Positions 26,051-35,786 of a stretch of DNA of 64,000 bases are shown in pieces (positions within the stretch are counted from its first letter, which is position 1; the number at the start of each line of letters is the position of its first letter). Below the pieces are notes generated by a model that was given only the letters and a program-made list of their open reading frames with translations, did no database searches and had not been told where the DNA came from. A program made the translations under genes and the position numbers. This stretch comes from Bacteroidales bacterium (GTDB lineage Bacteria; Bacteroidota; Bacteroidia; Bacteroidales; UBA932), in NCBI GenBank assembly GCA_017469845.1, contig JAFUFP010000049.1, forward strand, positions 103,668 through 167,667, written 5' to 3'.

Positions 26051-26971
26051 ATGGGAAAAGGATTCTTCCGCTTTGTAGCGTTCACCGCGGTCGCCTTGGC
26101 GGTGGCGCTGACGGAGTCGTGCACATCTTCACCGGAGAGGAAGGCGGGACACGTCATTGTCCTGGGTTTTGACGGATTGGCGGGATTCGCTCTGGATTCA
26201 GCCGATGTCCCGTGCCTACGGTCTTTGATGGAAGAGGGGAGTTGGACAACGCGAAAACGCTCCGTCCTTCCCACTTCGAGTGCCGTCAACTGGGCGAGCA
26301 TGTTCATGGGCGGAGGACCGGATGCCACCGGGTACATAGATTGGGATACCAAGGAACCCGCGTTCACTCCTGCGGCCCTTTCTCCCTCGGGTCACGTTCC
26401 CACCGTCTTCACCTTGATGAGGGAGAAATATCCCTTGGCCGAGACAGGCTGCGCCTTTCAATGGGACGGAATATGCCATGTCGTTGACACGTCGGGCATT
26501 TCCATGGTGGGTAAGTTCGAAGGAACGGAAGACGGGATAGAAGAGCAGCTCGCCTTCGTGGCCGATTATATCAAAAACTCGAAACCGGAATTGGCCGCCT
26601 TTGTCTGGGATTACCCCGATCATACCGGACATTCGGTGGGTTGGTATACCGGAGAGTACTATTCCATGCTGAAAAGGCTGGACGCTGTAGTGTCCGGAGT
26701 GAAGAAGGCCATTGAAGAGGCCGGAATGATGGACGATACGGTCCTTATCATAACTTCAGACCATGGCGGACATCAAAAGGGTCACGGGGCTTCGGTGGAT
26801 TCGGACCTCTTTTCTCCCTTGATCTTCTACGGTAAGGGCATCCGCAGGGGGGTCGAGATCTCCGGACCGGTGTACCAGTACGACGTCGCCGCCACGATAG
26901 CTGATATCCTCGGACTCGATATCCCTTCCTACTGGAGGGGAAAACCTGCCCGCGAAATTTTCTCCAAGTGA
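26051..26971 (+). CDS. Alkaline phosphatase family lipoprotein (type I phosphodiesterase/NPP-like)
   Basis: A 306-residue protein of the alkaline phosphatase superfamily. Metal ligands and nucleophile are in 'IVLGFDGLAG', 'SVLPTSSAVNWASMFMG', 'DYPDHTGHSVGW' and 'IITSDHGGHQKGHG'. The signal peptide ends at a Cys ('ALTESCTSS'), so it is probably a lipoprotein. It should hydrolyse phosphodiesters or nucleotides in the periplasm. Three in-frame ATGs (26039, 26045, 26051) are possible; I use the last because it gives the usual signal peptide length. Confidence 0.87.
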   Translation: MGKGFFRFVAFTAVALAVALTESCTSSPERKAGHVIVLGFDGLAGFALDSADVPCLRSLMEEGSWTTRKRSVLPTSSAVNWASMFMGGGPDATGYIDWDTKEPAFTPAALSPSGHVPTVFTLMREKYPLAETGCAFQWDGICHVVDTSGISMVGKFEGTEDGIEEQLAFVADYIKNSKPELAAFVWDYPDHTGHSVGWYTGEYYSMLKRLDAVVSGVKKAIEEAGMMDDTVLIITSDHGGHQKGHGASVDSDLFSPLIFYGKGIRRGVEISGPVYQYDVAATIADILGLDIPSYWRGKPAREIFSK

Positions 26972-27001
26972 GGCTCCATACATATAATTATACAGTGCTG
27001 A

Positions 27002-27721
27002 ATGATGAACGACAAGATACTAATTCCTTCTTCCGTCAAGGTCATCTCATTTGACGCCGATGATACCCTTTGGGAAAACGAACCCCTGTTCCTTGATGCG
27101 GAAGCTCTTTGGGCCGATGTCCTTTCTCCCTACGGAACGAAGGAGGAACTCTCGGCACGTCTTTTCGAAGTGGAATCCGCCAATATGGAGGACTTCGGGT
27201 ATGGGGCCAAAGCCTTTACTCTGAGTCTTATACAGTCGGCGCTGGAGATTTCGGGAGGAAAGGTCTCTTCGGAAGATCTCGTCAGAATCCTTTCAGCGGG
27301 AAGACGCATTCTCCATAACCCCGCTTCTCCGATTGAAGGGGTGGCGGAGACATTGGAGACCATCCGGCGGAGCGGAAGGTATTTCCTTGTGCTGATGACG
27401 AAGGGAGATCTTCTCGACCAGCAGCATAAACTCCAGCGTTCCGCTTTGGGAAAATACTTCGACAGGGTGGAAATCGTCTCCGGGAAAACCGAGAAGGAAT
27501 ATTCGTCCCTTCTTTCCTCGCTTGAAGTCCCGCCTTCGGCTTTCCTTTCGGTGGGGAATTCATTCCGCTCCGATATAGCGCCGGTCCTGCAGATGGGCGG
27601 ATGGGGAGTGTATGTCCCTTTCAGGGTCACGTGGGAGCATGAGAAGGTGGAGGAGTATCCTCACGACAGATTGTTCCAGGTGGACAAGATCGGAGATATT
27701 CTGCCGCTACTGGGACTGTAG
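27002..27721 (+). CDS. HAD superfamily hydrolase
   Basis: A 239-residue cytoplasmic hydrolase with 'ISFDADDTLWENE' (nucleophile Asp and acid Asp), 'LVLMTKGD' (motif II), Lys in 'VSGKTEKEY' and 'FLSVGNSFRSDIAPVLQMGG' (motif IV). A helical C1 cap lies between motif I and II, as in YjjG/phosphoglycolate-phosphatase-like enzymes. The substrate is unknown. It cannot be assigned as the missing histidinol phosphatase on sequence alone. A second in-frame ATG at 27005 is equally possible as the start. Confidence 0.88.
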   Translation: MMNDKILIPSSVKVISFDADDTLWENEPLFLDAEALWADVLSPYGTKEELSARLFEVESANMEDFGYGAKAFTLSLIQSALEISGGKVSSEDLVRILSAGRRILHNPASPIEGVAETLETIRRSGRYFLVLMTKGDLLDQQHKLQRSALGKYFDRVEIVSGKTEKEYSSLLSSLEVPPSAFLSVGNSFRSDIAPVLQMGGWGVYVPFRVTWEHEKVEEYPHDRLFQVDKIGDILPLLGL

Positions 27722-27795
27722 GGACACCGAAAAGATTCTGTCAGCGTCTTTTTGACACCGACATCGGAAGGGTAGAGGTGGCGGGATGACGCTTC

Positions 27796-27972
27796 CTAAC
27801 GGAACTGTTTCGTCGATTCGTTGTACCGGAATCCGTTGCTCATCATAAGGGTCGTGAGATCGGATTTGCTCATGCCCAGATCGCCGCACAGTTCATCCAG
27901 GGAGGAATAGCTGTCACGGAGCTTCTGGTTCAGCACACTCATCAGCATCATCGGGTTCTTCGGGAGGTCCAT
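27796..27972 (-). CDS. DUF4250 small protein
   Basis: A 58-residue gene. Its translation begins MDLPKNPMMLMSVLNQKLRD and continues with SYSSLDELCGDLGMSKSDL, ending in 'GFRYNESTKQFR'. This is the DUF4250 pattern (a short HTH-like three-helix protein common in Bacteroidetes and Firmicutes). The 'SLDELCGDLGMSKSDL' segment looks like a helix-turn-helix. It has its own promoter box at 28001-28008. It converges with the HAD gene and is divergent from the TlpA/DUF4369 operon. The function is unknown. Confidence 0.85.
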   Translation of the reverse strand: MDLPKNPMMLMSVLNQKLRDSYSSLDELCGDLGMSKSDLTTLMMSNGFRYNESTKQFR

Positions 27973-28000
27973 GTATCCTTTCGATTATTTTGTGAGGGTG

Positions 28001-28008
28001 CAAAGATA
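28001..28008 (-). promoter_or_regulatory. -7 box for the DUF4250 gene
   Basis: The minus strand reads TATCTTTG, 28 nt before the DUF4250 ATG. Confidence 0.6.
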
Positions 28009-28063
28009 GTGATTCGCTTTGAAAGTTCACTACCGCTTTGGCCTCCCTTTGTGCCTTTATTGC

Positions 28064-28071
28064 TATATTTG
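28064..28071 (+). promoter_or_regulatory. -7 box for the five-gene TlpA-fucosidase operon
   Basis: TATATTTG lies about 50 nt before the first ATG; TTTG copies lie upstream at 28037-28040 and 28048-28051, but neither has ideal spacing. Confidence 0.55.
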
Positions 28072-28122
28072 CGTGATGAAGGGCCCCGAAAACGGCTTTT
28101 CCGCACTTAAAACGCACTTAAG

Positions 28123-29163
28123 ATGGATTACAAGGTTCTGTTCGCTATGGCCTCCGCGGCCATCCTTCTTGCCGGTAGCTGCTCTTCCGGCGCCCCTTTC
28201 ACAGTAAGCGCCTCTACGGAGGAACTCGACATCGCCGCTTCGACAATCGATTCGGTGTGGGTTGAACCTACGACAGTGAAGGTCCTCTCGGCGACGACGG
28301 ACGGGAAGAGTTTCCTTGTCAAAGGAAAGGTGGAAGAGCCCGTATACGGCTCCGTCAATCTTTCCGTTTCTTCCGAAGGGAAGTCAAACAGGACTATGAC
28401 CATTCCACTCATCATCGAGAAGGGGGATGTGCACTATTCCGTCTTCAGGAGCTGGAGGGCGAAGGATACCCCTCTCAATGACGGAATCAATGAGATGATG
28501 CTCGAGTACACCGACCTTTTCCAGAAAGTCAGGGGCACGGAAGACGAGACTTCGAGGATGGCTGATTATCTGGAGGAGTTCATCTCCGTCCATCGGGACG
28601 ATCCTTCATCGATCTATGCCCTCTCTCTCGGTGATACGTATCTTGGTGCCGATAAAAAGCTCTCCCTGATAGACAATCTCACTCCGAGGATCCAGCAGGT
28701 GAAGGAGGTCGTCACGATGAAAAAGGACCTCGAGACCATAGCCGCCACTTCTCCTGGAAAAAAGTTCGTGGACTTTGCGGTGGAGTATGACGGCAAGACC
28801 ACTTCTCTTTCCGATTACGCGGGGAAGGGAAGTCCGGTGCTTCTGGATTTCTGGGCATCATGGTGCGGACCCTGCCGTGAAGAGACCCCTTATATAGTGG
28901 CCGCATTCAAGGAGTTCGGTCCCAAGGGACTCACCGTCCTCGGCATTCCCACGAACGACAAGCCCTCGGATACACTTGCCGCCATGGAGGAACTCGGGAT
29001 AACTTATCCCCAGATGATGAACGCCCAGATGGTGGGTGCCGGAGCATACGGGGTGAAGTACATCCCGACTCTCATCCTCATCGGAGGTGACGGGACTATT
29101 CTCCGTCGTGATTTCCGCGGCGAAGAAATCCGACAGGCCCTTCTGGAACTTTTCCCCCAATAA
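28123..29163 (+). CDS. TlpA family disulfide reductase with N-terminal DUF4369, lipoprotein
   Basis: A 346-residue protein. The signal peptide ends in a lipobox ('AAILLAGSCSSG'). The DUF4369-like beta domain covers about residues 50-150 ('FLVKGKVEEPVYGSVNLSV'). The C-terminal thioredoxin fold from about 215 has the active site 'DFWASWCGPCREE' and the cis-Pro in 'VKYIPTLILIGGDG'. This architecture is very common in gut Bacteroidetes, where it is an envelope thiol-disulfide protein of unknown client. It heads a five-gene run with GH29. Confidence 0.92.
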   Translation: MDYKVLFAMASAAILLAGSCSSGAPFTVSASTEELDIAASTIDSVWVEPTTVKVLSATTDGKSFLVKGKVEEPVYGSVNLSVSSEGKSNRTMTIPLIIEKGDVHYSVFRSWRAKDTPLNDGINEMMLEYTDLFQKVRGTEDETSRMADYLEEFISVHRDDPSSIYALSLGDTYLGADKKLSLIDNLTPRIQQVKEVVTMKKDLETIAATSPGKKFVDFAVEYDGKTTSLSDYAGKGSPVLLDFWASWCGPCREETPYIVAAFKEFGPKGLTVLGIPTNDKPSDTLAAMEELGITYPQMMNAQMVGAGAYGVKYIPTLILIGGDGTILRRDFRGEEIRQALLELFPQ

Positions 29164-29201
29164 CATTCAGCCTTACCGTTAACCATTGACTGACCTTTTT
29201 C

Positions 29202-30587
29202 ATGATGATCGACACTTTGACCAGAGCCTTCGCGGCGGTGACCCTTTTCCTCTCGCTTTCCTTCGCCTCAACTGCGCAGGAGGAGAACAGCTTTGTCCAT
29301 GAGCAGTCTGACGGATATGTCTATCCGACTGATCCCGAAGTTCTTTCACAGCTTTCCAAATGGCAGGACCAGAAGTTCGGAGTCCTCATCCATTGGGGAC
29401 TTTACGCCATCCCCGGAATAGTCGAGTCATGGAATCTCTGCAACGAGGATTGGATCGTAAGGCCGGAGGGCAGCACATACGAAGGATACAAACAGTGGTA
29501 CTGGGGGTTGTCGAAGGAATTCAACCCGGTGGACTTCAATCCGGACCAGTGGGCCGACGTCCTTTCCCGAACCGGTATGAAGTATGTCATCTTCACCACC
29601 AAGCATCATGACGGATTCTGCATGTTCGACTCCCGTCTGACGGATTTCACGGTGGCGAAGGGACCCTTCGCGGATGATCCCCGCAAGGACATCGCGAACG
29701 AAGTTTTCAAAGCCTTCAGGAAGAAGGACTTCATGATCGGAGCGTATTTCTCCAAGCCCGACTGGCACTGCGAATGGTTCTGGAATCCTTATTACGCCAC
29801 ACCTGACAGGATGTGGAACTACAAGATAGACCAGCATCCCGACTGGTGGAAAAAGTATCAGGATTTCACGGCGGGGCAGCTCGATGAACTGACCGGTGGC
29901 CGTTATGGAAGGATCGATATCCTCTGGCTTGACGGAGGATGGATAACCGGAGACCAGGTCGGACTCGACGGGATCCTCGAAAATGCCAGGAAGGTGAGCC
30001 CGGGGCTCATCAGCGTCGACCGTACGATCGAAGGCAAGAATGAGAACTACCAGACCCCCGAAAGGATGGTTCCCGACCATCAGATCAATCATCCTTGGGA
30101 AAGCTGCCTTCCCCTGAGCAACGACTGGGGATGGGTCCCCAACGCTCCTTACAAGAGCGCCGGCAAGGTCATCAACACCCTGGCCGAGATTACCGCCAAG
30201 GGAGGATGCTTGATCCTTGGAGTGGGCCCCACGGCAAAGGGCGTCATAGAAGAGAGGGAAGTGGACATTCTCCTTAAGATAGGGGATTGGCTGGACCGTT
30301 ACGGGGAAGCGATCTACTCGACGAGGGCGGTTCCTCAGTACAACTGCGGAAAAATTTGGTTCAACGGCTCCAAGGACGGGAAAACCCTCTACGCGATCTA
30401 CGCTCTTGAAGATGGAGAAAGCCTTCCGGGAGAGATTTCGTGGGAAGGCAATGTGCCCACGGGCAAAGTGATCCTTCTGGACGGAGGCAAAACTCTCCGC
30501 ACGAAGGTTGAAGGGGGGAAGGTTACCGTTACTCTTCCCAAAGGCATGAAGAGCGAATCCTTCGCCCTTAAGTTTCAGGTAAAATAG
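29202..30587 (+). CDS. Alpha-L-fucosidase, GH29
   Basis: A 461-residue exported glycosidase that removes alpha-L-fucose from glycans. A signal peptide ('[16 protein letters not shown]') is followed by the GH29 barrel: '[15 protein letters not shown]', '[16 protein letters not shown]', then the nucleophile Asp244 in '[11 protein letters not shown]'. '[14 protein letters not shown]' and '[17 protein letters not shown]' are further family blocks. A small beta domain ends the protein. With GH89 at 39.4 kb it points to use of host mucin or glycosaminoglycan-type glycans. The start could also be 29205. Confidence 0.94.
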   Translation: MMIDTLTRAFAAVTLFLSLSFASTAQEENSFVHEQSDGYVYPTDPEVLSQLSKWQDQKFGVLIHWGLYAIPGIVESWNLCNEDWIVRPEGSTYEGYKQWYWGLSKEFNPVDFNPDQWADVLSRTGMKYVIFTTKHHDGFCMFDSRLTDFTVAKGPFADDPRKDIANEVFKAFRKKDFMIGAYFSKPDWHCEWFWNPYYATPDRMWNYKIDQHPDWWKKYQDFTAGQLDELTGGRYGRIDILWLDGGWITGDQVGLDGILENARKVSPGLISVDRTIEGKNENYQTPERMVPDHQINHPWESCLPLSNDWGWVPNAPYKSAGKVINTLAEITAKGGCLILGVGPTAKGVIEEREVDILLKIGDWLDRYGEAIYSTRAVPQYNCGKIWFNGSKDGKTLYAIYALEDGESLPGEISWEGNVPTGKVILLDGGKTLRTKVEGGKVTVTLPKGMKSESFALKFQVK

Positions 30588-30600
30588 TTTTCACACAATA

Positions 30601-31761
30601 ATGACGCAGGAAAAAGAAATAACACTCAAAGATTATCTCGCGAAGCAGGAAAGGGCATATGTCGAACAAGTCTCCCATTTCTTCGATATCCCCTTTGAAA
30701 AAGGCCGGACGCCAGTCCCGAAAATGGCCGAAAGGATTGACAAAGCTTTAAGCGACAATCCTGTAGCCTTCCTCAGACACTTCTCGGAATACGAACTGAG
30801 GATGCTTCGGGACCTTTCGATGAAGGGCATGAACGGCAGTCTGCAATTGCCTTATATCCATCATTACGACATAAGTTTGTCCCTTCATTTCATTGAGGAA
30901 GTGAGGGATTTGAACGGATTTCATGTCGTACGCTTCCCCCAGGGGATGTATCAGAGAATCGCTCCGTACGCCCCCGACGCATACGCGAAGGGTGTACTTG
31001 AACGCACGTTCAAATACGATTACTTCATGTGGGGATGCACCGTTCTGTACGGCTTTCTGCCGGAAGAGGATTTTTCCGCCTTGGTGGACGGGCATTTCAA
31101 GAAGAACAACAAATTCATCACCAACTGCTCTCTCCGTTACAAGGCATTTTGTGTCGACACCTCCTCCTCTCCGAACCGCATCTGCGCCCCTGATGCCGAA
31201 ATGGTCAGGGAAGAAGTCTTCGCCCTGATGAAAAAGACCGGATATGACCGCCTTCCTCTGGCCGAATACACTCTTGAGGAAATAATGGAATGCGGAATGG
31301 AGGCTCCTCTTTTCACCCCTCTGAAGAATACTCCCGAAGGGAGGAACCTTTTTATGACGATCGTCGATTTAGGTTTCCCGCCGACCGAGGTCGATGTCGT
31401 CATGTTCGACATATGGATGGTCATCCAGACCGGGGACATGTCCCAGATTGACGAACTTATCTCACAATACATCGACGAGGATGAAGATGATGCCGAAGAG
31501 AGGATGTGGAAGATGAAAAAGGCCATCCTCCGTTATCGTGACGTCGTCCCGATGTGGGCTTTCAGGGGAAGGACCTGGAAGGAGGTGAAAGGGGAACATG
31601 ATTACGTGAATGAGCCAGTCTCCTCCTTCTCGCCTTCATCTCCGGGTGAAGGGGAAAAGCTTGTCGGCTTGAGGCGCCTTTCGGGCGTGGGAAGGAATGA
31701 CCCTTGCCCCTGCGGCAGCGGCCTCAAATACAAAAATTGCCACGGAAAAAATCTCAATTAG
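30601..31761 (+). CDS. Unknown protein with C-terminal SEC-C zinc motif
   Basis: A 386-residue soluble protein. The last 25 residues form a SEC-C metal-binding motif ('[19 protein letters not shown]', C-x-C-x8-C-H), as found at the end of SecA and many unrelated proteins. The remaining 350 residues are mainly helical, with an acidic patch ('[12 protein letters not shown]') and no family I can name. It starts 13 nt after the fucosidase gene and ends 6 nt before the ProX gene, so it is co-transcribed. Confidence 0.8.
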   Translation: MTQEKEITLKDYLAKQERAYVEQVSHFFDIPFEKGRTPVPKMAERIDKALSDNPVAFLRHFSEYELRMLRDLSMKGMNGSLQLPYIHHYDISLSLHFIEEVRDLNGFHVVRFPQGMYQRIAPYAPDAYAKGVLERTFKYDYFMWGCTVLYGFLPEEDFSALVDGHFKKNNKFITNCSLRYKAFCVDTSSSPNRICAPDAEMVREEVFALMKKTGYDRLPLAEYTLEEIMECGMEAPLFTPLKNTPEGRNLFMTIVDLGFPPTEVDVVMFDIWMVIQTGDMSQIDELISQYIDEDEDDAEERMWKMKKAILRYRDVVPMWAFRGRTWKEVKGEHDYVNEPVSSFSPSSPGEGEKLVGLRRLSGVGRNDPCPCGSGLKYKNCHGKNLN

Positions 31762-31767
31762 GAAACC

Positions 31768-32301
31768 ATGTTCAAGGTAAGCGAACTCATGACCACTCCG
31801 CCCGCGGAGTTCTCCACTGCGCTGGAGGAAAAGGTGTACGAAACCTTTTCTTCTCTCGGAATGGAGTGGTGGAGAGTGGATACGGATCCCGGCCTCACGA
31901 TGGAAGACTGTCAGAACATCGACCGCAAGATCGGCTGCAGGATCGTGAAGACCATCTTCCTTTGCAACCGTCAGCAGACGGAATTCTACCTCTATGTCAC
32001 AACGGACGACAAACCCTTCGTGACGAAGGATTTCTGCAGAACCCTCGGAATCCCCAGGGTGTCTTTCGCACCGGCGGACCGCCTTATGGAACTGACCGGA
32101 GTAAGTGTCGGCGCGACGACTGTCCTCAGCATGCTTCTGCCTTCGGCTGAAAAGGTCCATCTTGTCATGGACAGGAGCGTTACCGAAGATGAGTGGTTCG
32201 CCTGCACTGACGGGACGGCCACCTGCTTTGTGAAGATGAGGACCGTTGACCTCATGGAAAAATTCCTGCCTTCGACAGGACATGTGCCTTTGATCATATA
32301 G
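31768..32301 (+). CDS. Prolyl-tRNA editing protein, ProX/YbaK type
   Basis: A 177-residue freestanding editing domain. Family members hydrolyse Ala- or Cys-charged tRNA-Pro, correcting errors of prolyl-tRNA synthetase. The conserved Lys lies in 'RIVKTIFLCN', followed by 'FYLYVTTDDKPFVTKDF' and the glycine turn 'VSVGATTVLSMLL'. The length and N-terminus ('VYETFSSLGMEWWRVDTDPG') fit ProXp-type proteins. It lies in the same run, 3 nt ahead of the P1 peptidase gene. Confidence 0.88.
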   Translation: MFKVSELMTTPPAEFSTALEEKVYETFSSLGMEWWRVDTDPGLTMEDCQNIDRKIGCRIVKTIFLCNRQQTEFYLYVTTDDKPFVTKDFCRTLGIPRVSFAPADRLMELTGVSVGATTVLSMLLPSAEKVHLVMDRSVTEDEWFACTDGTATCFVKMRTVDLMEKFLPSTGHVPLII

Positions 32302-32304
32302 TAT

Positions 32305-33411
32305 ATGGTATCGCTTCGCAGAATGCATTCAGCGCCGTTCCTCACCGGCTGCGCCGTTTCCCTCATGAGTTCCTGCTCCGGCGGCAGCGGAACCGCTTCC
32401 GGAGAGGGTGTCCTCCCCGGGGAATCCGCCACCTACGGGGACGAAGGTGAACTCATAGATCCGATCCCCTTTCAGGAAATCGGGGGAGTGAGCGTCGGAA
32501 ACGCCCAGGATGACAAAGCCAAGACCGGTGTCACCGTTTTCTATTTCCCTGCGGGAGCTACAGCTTCGGCCGTTGTGCTTGGAGGGGGACCCGCCTCAAG
32601 GGAAGTTCCGCTTCTGGATCCCGCACGCAACACTCCGCCACTCGACGCCCTTGTTTTCGGAGGAGGGTCAGCCCACGGACTGGCGGCTTCGGATGGCGTC
32701 GTCGCTTGCATTGAAGAGAACGGCAAGGGTTATGACACCGGTTACGGGCTGGTCCCGATCGTGTGCCAGAGCGACATCTTCGACCTCTCTTACGGAGACG
32801 GATCCGTCCGTCCGGACAGGAAGATGGGATATCTCGCTTGTGAAAGGGCGATGAAGGGGAACTCTCCCCAAAGCGGAAACATCGGAGCCGGCACGGGTGC
32901 CACTGTCGGAAAACCTGACGGTATGCTCACTTCGCAGAAAAGCGGCATAGGCTACGCCGCGGCCAAGATCGGTGATCTCAAAGTCGGAGTCGCAGCCGTT
33001 GTGAACGCTCTCGGTGACATCTACAAGGACGGCGTGAAGATAGGGGGAATGACAACGCCCGACAGAAAAGGGTTCGCAGACGCTTCGTCCGCCATTCTCC
33101 GCAATCAGTATCATGACCTCATCACGGGGAACACCACCCTTGTCGCCGTATTCACGAACGCGGATTTCACGGTGGCGGATCTTCAGAAAGTCGCCGATAT
33201 GGCTTCAGCCGGAATGCCCCGGGCCATACGTCCCGTCTTCACTATGGCTGACGGGGATACGGTATATGCCCTTTCCGTCGGTGAGGAAAAGGTGAGTTCG
33301 GATGTCAATACGGTCGGAGTTCTCGCTTCCATCATAGTCGAAAAGGCTATAGCGGACGCCGTGCAGTCGAGCCGGATAAGTGAGGAGGAATTTCTCCGGA
33401 ACGTGCGGTAA
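32305..33411 (+). CDS. P1 family peptidase (DmpA/NylC-like), lipoprotein
   Basis: A 368-residue Ntn-type hydrolase of the DmpA/NylC fold. The proenzyme cuts itself before the nucleophile; here the candidate is Thr277 after Asn276 in 'ITGNTTLVAVFTNADF', as in the nylon hydrolase NylC rather than the Gly-Ser of DmpA. 'LGGGPASREVPLLDP', 'DALVFGGGSAHGLAA' and 'TGATVGKPDG' are family motifs. The signal peptide with lipobox ('SLMSSCSGG') predicts an envelope aminopeptidase. A start at 32323 is also possible. It is the last gene before a terminator. Confidence 0.9.
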   Translation: MVSLRRMHSAPFLTGCAVSLMSSCSGGSGTASGEGVLPGESATYGDEGELIDPIPFQEIGGVSVGNAQDDKAKTGVTVFYFPAGATASAVVLGGGPASREVPLLDPARNTPPLDALVFGGGSAHGLAASDGVVACIEENGKGYDTGYGLVPIVCQSDIFDLSYGDGSVRPDRKMGYLACERAMKGNSPQSGNIGAGTGATVGKPDGMLTSQKSGIGYAAAKIGDLKVGVAAVVNALGDIYKDGVKIGGMTTPDRKGFADASSAILRNQYHDLITGNTTLVAVFTNADFTVADLQKVADMASAGMPRAIRPVFTMADGDTVYALSVGEEKVSSDVNTVGVLASIIVEKAIADAVQSSRISEEEFLRNVR

Positions 33412-33451
33412 GTTTCTCTTTTCCAATAGAATGGATGACCAGTAAAATACA

Positions 33452-33479
33452 ATAAAGCCTCTCCGCGGAGAGGCTTTAT
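33452..33479. terminator. Bidirectional terminator between convergent P1 peptidase and SGNH-esterase genes
   Basis: A perfect 28-nt palindrome: stem ATAAAGCCTCTCCG / CGGAGAGGCTTTAT with A- and T-rich ends on both strands. Confidence 0.85.
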
Positions 33480-33523
33480 GCGTATACCCGGCTTCCTGTC
33501 GTCGGGAAGATTGAGGGCTTCTT

Positions 33524-35782
33524 CTACGGATGGTAGATGAGCCTTTTTGTCTTGGGGTCACGGGAATAATGGGTGAAGAATTCCCACATCTCGGCTGCCG
33601 CGCCCTTATAGTTCCAGTGGCCGTATTCCTCAAGGGAAATCATCTTCACAAGAGGGGTGTTCCCTTTGTAGAGGGTGCCTTCGTGCATCGTGAGGTTGTC
33701 CTTGGTTTCGATGGCCTTGCGGTCCCTGACCTCCATTCCGAAGATCGGGTCGATCGAAGGGTCGGCCGTTTTGCCGAGGGTGATGCCGTTGAGCTGGCAG
33801 AGGGTCTCGACGGCTCTGAGAAGACCGCCTTTGGGATTTCCGGGCTCATTGCCGGAAGGGGTGTCAGTGAAGCGGCTGTCGTTGGTCCCGGCGCAGATGA
33901 GGTAACCCACCTCCATGTTGCCGCCGTAACGGCGAATCTGCTCGTTGATGGCTTCCTGGGAATTCATGTTGACCCTGGCGTCGAAGATGATTCCTCCCGC
34001 CATGGAAGCTCCTGCGGCGATGAGGTTCGTCTTGAAGATGCACATGTTGGTCGTGTTCATTCCACCGGCGGAAAGACCCTGGCAGTAGACCCTTGAAGGA
34101 TCGATCTGGGGATATTTTGCAAGGAGGTGACGGATCGTGGCTTCGATTCCGTCGGTTCCCATTGCGGCGAAGCGGTCACGTCCCTGCCATTCGAACTCGG
34201 CTGCGATGAATCCTTTCTCGGAGGAGAGTTCAACCATTCCGGAAGTCTCGGCCTGGGTCCTGGGGTCATTGTTGTTGCCGTGGAGCATTATGACAAGGGG
34301 AACGCTCGCTTTGGGGGCCGAGAGCAATCTCTCGGGAATGTATTCGTACCAGAGGAAATCACCCCATCCGCAAATGTTCTCTTCTACGATGTTCCTCTTT
34401 ATTCCGAGGCGGTCGAACATCACGTAGGAGACGAACTCGAAGGGAACGGTGTTCCTAAGATCGGTTCCGCCGTACCACGTATGGTAGTTGTTGTAACGGT
34501 AGTTGCGGCTGAAAACTTCGTCCCATGCTTTGGCGAAAAGGACGGCGTCGCTTTCTTTCGCGGAATTCACCACGACCCTTTCAACGGGGTGGGAGGGATT
34601 CTCATAGAGGTTGCCGCTCACTTTTTCGGCGTTGTTGGCCGCTATGTAGTAGTCGGAAACGGCCTTCTGTGAAGATGCGACATAGGCGGGAACGGGAATG
34701 CTGGCCGCATGGGGTTTGATCGTGCCTCCAATTGTAAGGATGCCGGACACCATCTTGTCGTGGGAAGAAAGGACGGAGTTGATGAAGGTGGCTCCCGCTC
34801 CCTTTCCGATGAGCTTGAGGTTATTGATGGCGCGCAGCTTTTCAAGGAGCTTATAGTATACTTCGAGGTCCTTCACTTCGCTGTATTTGCCGGAAGAGGG
34901 GTTCACGACATAGACAGTTGCGAGGTATTCGTCAATATGGGTTTCCATGCCGAAGGACTTTATGATGCTCATGGGGTCTTTCACCGCCTTGTCGGGGTAG
35001 ATTATGTAGGTGGGGTTGACGGTCCTGTCGGCAAGGCCTGACCTTCTCTTGGGGGAGATTCTCCAGGCTTTGGCTCCGAGTCCTTCGACCTCTTCACACC
35101 TTACTCCGGTATTGACGTACGGCTCAAGGAATTCCCTCAAGCGGGAATATCCGGCTACGGAAAGTTTCGTGTTGGAAGAGCCGTATTTGGGGTTCATCCT
35201 GCCGTCCGGGCCTTCGAAAGCGGAGTACATGTCGAGATATTCCGCACCGGAACGGTCACAGTAGGCCTTGAGAAGGGAATTGTAATTTTTCACCTTGTCC
35301 GGTGATACGGGGGCTCCTCCCATCATTCCGCCTCCGTTCGACGGGGGAAGAACGCAGAACAGATACACCTGGGCTCCAGCCCCAAGAAGTGCGTCCGAGA
35401 CTTTGGTGACGGATGATAGCACCTGCTCCTCACTTTCTGAACCGAGGTCGGAGGAACCGATTTCGATGAAAGCCTTGGAGGGGGAGTGGCGGGTGAGTTC
35501 CGGGATCCGGTCCACGAGTTCACCGACGGTGCTTCCGTCTATGCCTCTATTGAGAATATCGGTGTTGGCGAACAGTTCCTTCCATTCGCAGTCCTCCATT
35601 ATGCTTCCTCCGGCGAAGAGGATGCATCCCGGTTTGGGATCCATTATGTTGAAGATGTCGGCCCTTCGTTCCTTTCCGGCAACGAATGCCTTGCTGAAAT
35701 CCATCATGCCTCCGCCTGGCTGTGCGGAAACCAGAACTCCTGCCGCGAGGACGGCTCCTATTGTAGACAGTATCTTTCTCAT
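33524..35782 (-). CDS. Degenerate SGNH domain fused to alpha/beta-hydrolase esterase, exported
   Basis: A 752-residue protein. After a signal peptide (to about residue 20) comes an SGNH/GDSL-like domain (about 45-230), then an alpha/beta-hydrolase domain. The latter has 'PLVIMLHGNNNDPRTQ' and the nucleophile elbow 'GLSAGGMNTTN', with a likely catalytic His in 'EEYGHWNYKGA', as in PHB-depolymerase/feruloyl-esterase-like enzymes. In the SGNH part the usual GDS is GGS (Ser60 kept), GTND is GSSD, and the DxxH block of its neighbour is replaced by 'SNTKLSVAGY', so the Asp-His pair is missing. I infer that only the C-terminal half is catalytic. It lies 4 nt after the intact SGNH gene. Confidence 0.88.
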   Translation of the reverse strand: MRKILSTIGAVLAAGVLVSAQPGGGMMDFSKAFVAGKERRADIFNIMDPKPGCILFAGGSIMEDCEWKELFANTDILNRGIDGSTVGELVDRIPELTRHSPSKAFIEIGSSDLGSESEEQVLSSVTKVSDALLGAGAQVYLFCVLPPSNGGGMMGGAPVSPDKVKNYNSLLKAYCDRSGAEYLDMYSAFEGPDGRMNPKYGSSNTKLSVAGYSRLREFLEPYVNTGVRCEEVEGLGAKAWRISPKRRSGLADRTVNPTYIIYPDKAVKDPMSIIKSFGMETHIDEYLATVYVVNPSSGKYSEVKDLEVYYKLLEKLRAINNLKLIGKGAGATFINSVLSSHDKMVSGILTIGGTIKPHAASIPVPAYVASSQKAVSDYYIAANNAEKVSGNLYENPSHPVERVVVNSAKESDAVLFAKAWDEVFSRNYRYNNYHTWYGGTDLRNTVPFEFVSYVMFDRLGIKRNIVEENICGWGDFLWYEYIPERLLSAPKASVPLVIMLHGNNNDPRTQAETSGMVELSSEKGFIAAEFEWQGRDRFAAMGTDGIEATIRHLLAKYPQIDPSRVYCQGLSAGGMNTTNMCIFKTNLIAAGASMAGGIIFDARVNMNSQEAINEQIRRYGGNMEVGYLICAGTNDSRFTDTPSGNEPGNPKGGLLRAVETLCQLNGITLGKTADPSIDPIFGMEVRDRKAIETKDNLTMHEGTLYKGNTPLVKMISLEEYGHWNYKGAAAEMWEFFTHYSRDPKTKRLIYHP

Positions 35783-35786
35783 CGCT

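Noticed and set aside
27002..27721. The HAD hydrolase as the missing histidinol phosphatase.
   Set aside because: It is far from the his operon and its cap type fits YjjG/phosphoglycolate-like enzymes; nothing specific points to histidinol phosphate.
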